From NCBI RefSeq assembly GCF_016651435.1, contig NZ_JAEPRJ010000001.1:992001-1056000 (forward strand): DNA of 64,000 nt, written 5' to 3'. Under the pieces are notes generated by a model that worked only from the letters and a program-made list of their open reading frames with translations, searched no databases and had not been told where the DNA came from. The position numbers and the translations under genes were made by a program. Positions 59,319 to 64,000 of this stretch are shown here, in pieces (position 1 is the stretch's first letter; each line of letters starts with the position of its first letter). This stretch comes from Catonella massiliensis (GTDB lineage Bacteria; Bacillota; Clostridia; Lachnospirales; Lachnospiraceae).

Positions 59319-61940
59319 ATGGAAAAAAAGACTCGTGACATCATTGACAGTGTTGAATCGCTTGAGAAGGCTCTTAAGAAGCTTCGTGCAGCACAAGAAG
59401 AGTTTTCTACCTATTCACAGGAGCAGGTAGATAAGATTTTCTTTGCAGCCGCAACTGCTGCCAATCAGCAGAGACTTCCTCTTGCTAAAATGGCGGTCGA
59501 AGAGACAGGCATGGGTATCGTGGAAGACAAGGTTATCAAGAATAACTATGCCGCAGAGTATATTTATAACAAATATAAGAACTCTAAGACCTGTGGTGTT
59601 ATTGATGAAGATAAAGAGTATGGATTTGCCAGAGTTGCAGAGCCTCTTGGTATACTTGCGGCAGTTATTCCTACCACCAATCCTACTTCAACTGCTATAT
59701 TTAAGACACTTATAGCACTTAAGACCAGAAATGGTATTATCATAAGCCCGCATCCACGAGCAAAGAAATGTACTGCAGAAGCAGCAAGGGTAGTGCTTGA
59801 GGCTGCTGTAAAGGCAGGTGCTCCTGAAGGAATCATTGACTGGATAGATGTTCCTAGTCTGGAGATGACCAATCTGGTTATGAAAGAATGTGACTGTATC
59901 CTTGCTACAGGTGGTCCTGCAATGGTTAAGAGTGCTTATTCATCAGGAAAGCCTGCACTCGGTGTTGGTGCCGGTAATACCCCTGCTATTATTGATGAGT
60001 CAGCCGATATCCTTATGGCAGTCAACTCGATCATCCATTCAAAGACCTTTGATAATGGTATGATTTGTGCTTCTGAGCAGTCGGTGATTGTAGATGCAAA
60101 GATATATGATGCAGTTAAGGCTGAATTTAAGAGAAGAGGCTGCTACTTCCTTAAGAAGGATGAGATTGAAAAAGTTCGTAAGACGATAATTATAAATGGC
60201 GCTCTGAATGCTAAGATAGTTGGTCAGAAAGCTGCTACAATAGCTGAACTTGCAGGAGTTAAGGTAGACCCTGCAACCAAGATTCTTATAGGAGAGGTTA
60301 CAAGTGTTGAACTTAGCGAAGAGTTTGCACATGAGAAGCTTTCACCGGTACTTGCTATGTATAAGTCAAAAGATTTTGCAGATGCTCTAAGCAAAGCAGA
60401 AAGATTGATTGCAGATGGTGGTTACGGACATACTTCTTCTCTCTATGTTAACTCAGTTACCGAAAGAGAAAAGATAGCAGAGTTTGGTGAGCGCATGAAG
60501 ACCTGCCGTATCTTAGTCAATACACCTGCTTCACAGGGAGGTATCGGAGATATATATAACTTCATGCTCACTCCATCTCTTACACTTGGATGTGGTTCTT
60601 GGGGAGGCAACTCAGTTTCCGAAAATGTAGGAATCAAGCAGTTGTTAAATATCAAGAATGTAGCCGAGAGGAGAGAAAATATGCTTTGGTTTAGAGCACC
60701 TGAAAAGGTTTACTTCAAGAAGGGATGTCTCCCTGTAGCACTTGAAGAATTAAGGGATGTAATGAATAAAAAGAAGGTATTTATAGTAACAGATACTTTC
60801 CTTTTCCAGAATGGCTATACCAAGACTGTTTCAGATAAGTTAGACCAGTTAGGCATAGTACATCAGACTTTCTCAGACGTAGCTCCTGATCCTACACTGA
60901 ATTCAGCTAAAAAAGGTGCAGAACTTATGAGAAGCTTTGAGCCTGATTGTATCATAGCAATTGGTGGCGGTTCTGCTATGGATGCTGCTAAGATTATGTG
61001 GGTACTATATGAACATCCTGAAGTTGACTTCTATGATATGGCTATGCGTTTTATGGATATTAGAAAGAGGGTATATACCTTCCCTAAGATGGGTGAGAAG
61101 GCTTACTTTATTGCCGTACCTACTTCTGCCGGTACAGGCTCGGAGGTCACACCTTTTGCAGTTATTACTGATGAAGTAACCGGTAACAAGTATCCTCTTG
61201 CAGACTATGCATTACTTCCAAACATGGCTATAATAGATGCAGATATGATGATGAATGCTCCTAAGGGGCTTACCTCATCCTCAGGTATAGATGCTGTTTC
61301 ACATAACCTTGAGGCTCTTGTATCGGTTATGGCTACAGATTTCACAGATGGTTTAGCAAAACAGTCCCTGCAGATGATTTTTGAATATCTTCCAAGGGCT
61401 TATGATAACGGACCAAATGACCCTGAAGCAAGAGAGAAGGTAGGACATGCTGCTTGTATGGCAGGTATGGCATTTGCAAATGCATTCCTTGGTATAATGC
61501 ACTCAATGGCACATAAGCTTGGTGCATTCCATCATATACCACATGGTATTGCAAATGCACTTATGATGGAGCAGGTTATCCGCTTTAACGCCTCCGAAGT
61601 ACCTACCAAGATGGGAACTTTCCCTCAGTATCAATACCCTAAGACACAGAGAAAGTATGCAGAGGTTGCAGAGGCTTTGGGATTTAAGGGTAAAAACGAT
61701 GCTGACAGTGTAGAAAAGCTTATTGCGGGAATCAGAGAACTTCAGGATAAAATCGGCATTAAGAGAAGTATCAAGGATTATGGTATAAAAGAAGAAGATT
61801 TCCTTGCTACTCTTGATGATATGACAGAGAAAGCATTTGATGACCAGTGTACAGGCTGCAACCCAAGATATCCGCTTATTAGTGAAATGAGGCAGATGTA
61901 CCTCAATGCTTACTATGGCAACAATAACGAAGCAGTTTAA
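59319..61940 (+). CDS. adhE: Bifunctional acetaldehyde-CoA/alcohol dehydrogenase
   Basis: 873 residues. The N-terminal aldehyde dehydrogenase half has the catalytic Cys in NGMICASEQS. The C-terminal iron-dependent alcohol dehydrogenase half has GGGSAMDAAK and the metal site GIMHSMAHKLGAFHHIPHG. It reduces acetyl-CoA to ethanol and so regenerates NAD during fermentation; the protein normally forms spirosome filaments. Own promoter and possible operator upstream. Full length for the family. Confidence 0.97.
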   Translation: MEKKTRDIIDSVESLEKALKKLRAAQEEFSTYSQEQVDKIFFAAATAANQQRLPLAKMAVEETGMGIVEDKVIKNNYAAEYIYNKYKNSKTCGVIDEDKEYGFARVAEPLGILAAVIPTTNPTSTAIFKTLIALKTRNGIIISPHPRAKKCTAEAARVVLEAAVKAGAPEGIIDWIDVPSLEMTNLVMKECDCILATGGPAMVKSAYSSGKPALGVGAGNTPAIIDESADILMAVNSIIHSKTFDNGMICASEQSVIVDAKIYDAVKAEFKRRGCYFLKKDEIEKVRKTIIINGALNAKIVGQKAATIAELAGVKVDPATKILIGEVTSVELSEEFAHEKLSPVLAMYKSKDFADALSKAERLIADGGYGHTSSLYVNSVTEREKIAEFGERMKTCRILVNTPASQGGIGDIYNFMLTPSLTLGCGSWGGNSVSENVGIKQLLNIKNVAERRENMLWFRAPEKVYFKKGCLPVALEELRDVMNKKKVFIVTDTFLFQNGYTKTVSDKLDQLGIVHQTFSDVAPDPTLNSAKKGAELMRSFEPDCIIAIGGGSAMDAAKIMWVLYEHPEVDFYDMAMRFMDIRKRVYTFPKMGEKAYFIAVPTSAGTGSEVTPFAVITDEVTGNKYPLADYALLPNMAIIDADMMMNAPKGLTSSSGIDAVSHNLEALVSVMATDFTDGLAKQSLQMIFEYLPRAYDNGPNDPEAREKVGHAACMAGMAFANAFLGIMHSMAHKLGAFHHIPHGIANALMMEQVIRFNASEVPTKMGTFPQYQYPKTQRKYAEVAEALGFKGKNDADSVEKLIAGIRELQDKIGIKRSIKDYGIKEEDFLATLDDMTEKAFDDQCTGCNPRYPLISEMRQMYLNAYYGNNNEAV

Positions 61941-61962
61941 TGTAAATGGGGAGGTTTATATT

Positions 61963-62712
61963 ATGAAACTTGAGAATGTTCTTGTGAAGCGTCCGGGAAA
62001 AACAGTTTACAGAGATGGTAATAAGGTAATTAAGTTGTTTGATGCTCAGTACTCTATGGCTGATATCCTCAATGAGGCACTCAATCAGGCAAGGGTTATG
62101 GAGACAGGATTAAATATACCTAAATTACATGGAGTGACTGAGATTGATGGAAAGACAGCTATCGTGCTTGATTATATCGAGGGCAAGACTTTCGAGCAGC
62201 TTATGAATGAGCACCCTGAGAAGCAGGATGAATTTCTTGAAAGATTTATTGCTATTCAGGCGGATGTTCACTCAAGAAAGGCTCCAATGCTTAACAGGCA
62301 GTATGATAAGTTTTATAAGAAAATATCCGATTCAAGCTTTGACGCTACAACAAGGTATGATTTACATTCAAGGCTTGATGCAATGAAGCGTCACGACAAG
62401 CTATGCCACGGAGATTTCAACCCAAGCAATATCATTGTTACCGCAAATGATGATGTTTATATCATTGACTGGGCACATGCTACACAGGGCAATGCATCCG
62501 CTGATGTAGCAAGAACATACTTGCTGTTCTATCTTAACGGAAAAGAGGAATTTGCTGACAAGTACCTGAATCTCTTCTGCGAAAGAACAGACACAGCTAA
62601 GCAGTATGTACAGAAGTGGCTCCCTATCGTTGCCGCATCACAGTCAGTAAAGGGAAATAAGGAGGAAGTAGGACTCCTTAGCCGTTGGGTAAATGTAGTT
62701 GACTATATGTAA
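61963..62712 (+). CDS. TIGR02172-type phosphotransferase family protein
   Basis: 249 residues of the aminoglycoside phosphotransferase/choline kinase fold. The catalytic loop is CHGDFNPSNII, and the metal-binding Asp is in YIIDWAHATQGN. An N-terminal Lys pattern (GNKVIKLFD) is present. Substrate unknown; such proteins in Clostridia are often sugar or small-molecule kinases rather than resistance enzymes. It starts 22 bp after adhE with GGGGAGG and is likely cotranscribed. Confidence 0.85.
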   Translation: MKLENVLVKRPGKTVYRDGNKVIKLFDAQYSMADILNEALNQARVMETGLNIPKLHGVTEIDGKTAIVLDYIEGKTFEQLMNEHPEKQDEFLERFIAIQADVHSRKAPMLNRQYDKFYKKISDSSFDATTRYDLHSRLDAMKRHDKLCHGDFNPSNIIVTANDDVYIIDWAHATQGNASADVARTYLLFYLNGKEEFADKYLNLFCERTDTAKQYVQKWLPIVAASQSVKGNKEEVGLLSRWVNVVDYM

Positions 62713-62728
62713 ATAAAATTGTATTTCA

Positions 62729-62756
62729 GGCAGTACCTTTTGGTACTGCCTCTTTT
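62729..62756 (+). terminator. Terminator after the phosphotransferase gene
   Basis: GGCAGTACC pairs with GGTACTGCC around a TTTT loop and is followed by TCTTTT. Confidence 0.93.
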
Positions 62757-62818
62757 CTGTTTAAAGAAAAAATGTTATAATATGGAGATGTATGGATTAA
62801 ACTTATAGGAGAACCATT

Positions 62819-63430
62819 ATGGGAAAGATAACTAACATAAAAAAACAGACGGATAACAGGTTCTTAAATATTTATGAACTGGATAATATTCATAAATCAG
62901 GCAGAAAGGGTAAGTATTTTGTTGCCTCTAGGGCAAAGGATATAGACAGCTTAAAAATCACAACAGGAAAAAACAATCCTGATGGTGTTATTATATATGC
63001 GCTTTCGGGAGAAGATAAGGACAAAGTTGTGCTAATCAGACAGTATAGGTATCCTATTAATGATTATATTTATGAATTTCCTGCAGGACTGGTTGAGGAG
63101 GGAGAAGACTATTCTGAGGCGGCAGGAAGGGAGATATACGAAGAAACCGGTATGAGATTTACTCCTATTTCTGTACCTGATGGCTATAACAGACCGTTTT
63201 TCACAACCATTGGGATGACAGATGAATCCTGTGCTACAGTATTTGGATATTGTGATGGAGAACCTTCCCACGAACACCAGGAGGATAGCGAAGAAATTGA
63301 GATTATCTTAGCTGATAAGGATGAGGTTAGAAGAATACTAAAGGAAGAGAAAATTGCAATAATGACAGCGTACATGCTTATGCACTTTATAAAGGATGAA
63401 GAGCCTTTTGGCTTTCTGAAGGAGGATTGA
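62819..63430 (+). CDS. Nudix hydrolase, ADP-ribose pyrophosphatase-like
   Basis: 203 residues. Nudix box GLVEEGEDYSEAAGREIYEETG fits G-x5-E-x7-R-E-U-x-E-E-x-G with one shift near residues 92-113, after a KVVLIRQYRYPINDYIYEFPAG segment typical of ADP-ribose pyrophosphatases. Probably cleaves ADP-ribose or a related nucleotide. It starts at ATG 62819 behind GGAG. The sdaAB start lies 1 bp after its stop. Confidence 0.88.
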   Translation: MGKITNIKKQTDNRFLNIYELDNIHKSGRKGKYFVASRAKDIDSLKITTGKNNPDGVIIYALSGEDKDKVVLIRQYRYPINDYIYEFPAGLVEEGEDYSEAAGREIYEETGMRFTPISVPDGYNRPFFTTIGMTDESCATVFGYCDGEPSHEHQEDSEEIEIILADKDEVRRILKEEKIAIMTAYMLMHFIKDEEPFGFLKED

Positions 63431-63431
63431 A

Positions 63432-64000
63432 TTGAGCGTTTTTGAGATACTTGGACCTATTATGGTTGGTCCATCAAGCTCACATACAGCAGGAGCTTGT
63501 AGAATAGGGCTTATCACAGCCAAGCTGCTGGGTGAAAAGCCGGTAAAGGCAGAGATTATATTATCTGGTTCATTTGCAGCAACAGGCAAGGGACATGGAA
63601 CTGACAAAGCGTTGGTTGCGGGTCTTTTGGGTTTTGAACCGGATGATATGAGGATACCTGATAGCTTTGAAATGGCAAAAGAGATGGGGCTTGACTTTGA
63701 GTTTAAGAATAATGAGGTCAAGGATGCCCACCCCAATACAGCGATAATTACAGCTATAGGAGATAAAGGCAGGGAAGTCTGTGTACAGGCGGCTTCCATA
63801 GGTGGAGGCAGAATTAAGGTAAATAAGATAGATGGCATTGAGGTCAATTTCTCAGGGGTGCTTCCTACCCTTATAGTGAATAATATAGACGCTCCCGGTC
63901 ATGTGGCAGCAGTTACAGGGACTTTGTCAAGGAGTGGATTTAATATAGCCAATATGCAGCTCTACCGCAATAAAAGAGGCGGCACTGCAGTTATGATAGT
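63432..64000 (+). CDS. sdaAB: L-serine dehydratase, beta subunit (partial, runs off the end)
   Basis: At least 189 residues; the gene continues past the window. It starts at TTG 63432 with GGAGGA at 63421-63426. The N-terminal PIMVGPSSSHTAGACRIG motif is diagnostic for serine dehydratase beta domains, and the C-terminal part seen (NNIDAPGHVAAVTGTLS, then NIANMQLYRN) is an ACT domain. With an alpha subunit (expected downstream) it uses an Fe-S cluster to convert serine to pyruvate; the suf operon here would supply that cluster. Confidence 0.93.
   Translation, partial: MSVFEILGPIMVGPSSSHTAGACRIGLITAKLLGEKPVKAEIILSGSFAATGKGHGTDKALVAGLLGFEPDDMRIPDSFEMAKEMGLDFEFKNNEVKDAHPNTAIITAIGDKGREVCVQAASIGGGRIKVNKIDGIEVNFSGVLPTLIVNNIDAPGHVAAVTGTLSRSGFNIANMQLYRNKRGGTAVMI

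Noticed and set aside
61963-62712. Antibiotic resistance aminoglycoside phosphotransferase
   Set aside because: The fold is shared, but the TIGR02172-like pattern and chromosomal housekeeping context give no support for drug resistance.

Overview
The window is about 64 kb from a low-GC Gram-positive anaerobe, most likely a member of the Lachnospiraceae (Clostridia). The evidence is the strong AGGAGG ribosome sites with many TTG and GTG starts, sigma-A type promoters (TTGAAA-17-TATAAT), a tyrosine T-box leader, a SUF cluster with SufU, an AdhE, a Firmicutes-type LexA-box recA promoter, and two pilus systems with no secretin. The genus cannot be fixed from sequence alone.

Layout. 0-2.5 kb: a yaaT-trmN6-rsmI housekeeping cluster, followed by a lone HicB-like gene. 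3.0-8.2 kb: a sufCBDSU iron-sulfur assembly operon behind its own promoter. 8.3-17.7 kb: a Tad (Flp) pilus operon (tadZ, tadA, tadB, tadC, flp, DUF5702 protein, two TadE-like proteins, a small prepilin peptidase, an FHA protein). 17.9-21.2 kb: murG, then convergent HIT, flavodoxin-SCP2 and rhomboid genes. 21.4-27.8 kb: comEA, a two-component system, a GerMN lipoprotein and comEC. 27.84-28.09 kb: an unannotated, strongly folded RNA with its own promoter and terminator. 28.2-30.7 kb: a secreted transglutaminase-like protein and T-box-controlled tyrS. 31.3-49.8 kb: a type IV pilus operon (pilB, pilT, pilC, pilA, pilD, a pilM-pilN fusion, pilO, four minor-pilin-like genes and a 1743-residue secreted protein). 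49.9-54.7 kb: three tandem cassettes of an Rpn-family nuclease gene. 54.8-58.3 kb: recA (SOS promoter), recX, rny. 58.4-64 kb: exoA, adhE, a phosphotransferase, a Nudix hydrolase and the start of sdaAB.

How the parts fit. The type IV pilus with PilT retraction motor, ComEA, ComEC and RecA together make a plausible DNA-uptake and integration pathway. The Tad pilus is a separate adhesion machine. The least ordinary stretch is the Rpn array. Three near-identical nuclease genes differ in length only by the number of tetrapeptide repeats. Each contains a perfect internal ribosome site and ATG that would make a short C-terminal protein (the arrangement described for E. coli RpnL/RpnS toxin and intragenic antitoxin), and each is preceded by one or two 113-bp duplications that form an intact 44-codon upstream ORF overlapping the next start. 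A free-standing copy of the C-terminal part, with its own ribosome site, lies after the first gene. The second notable item is the roughly 200-nt RNA downstream of comEC.
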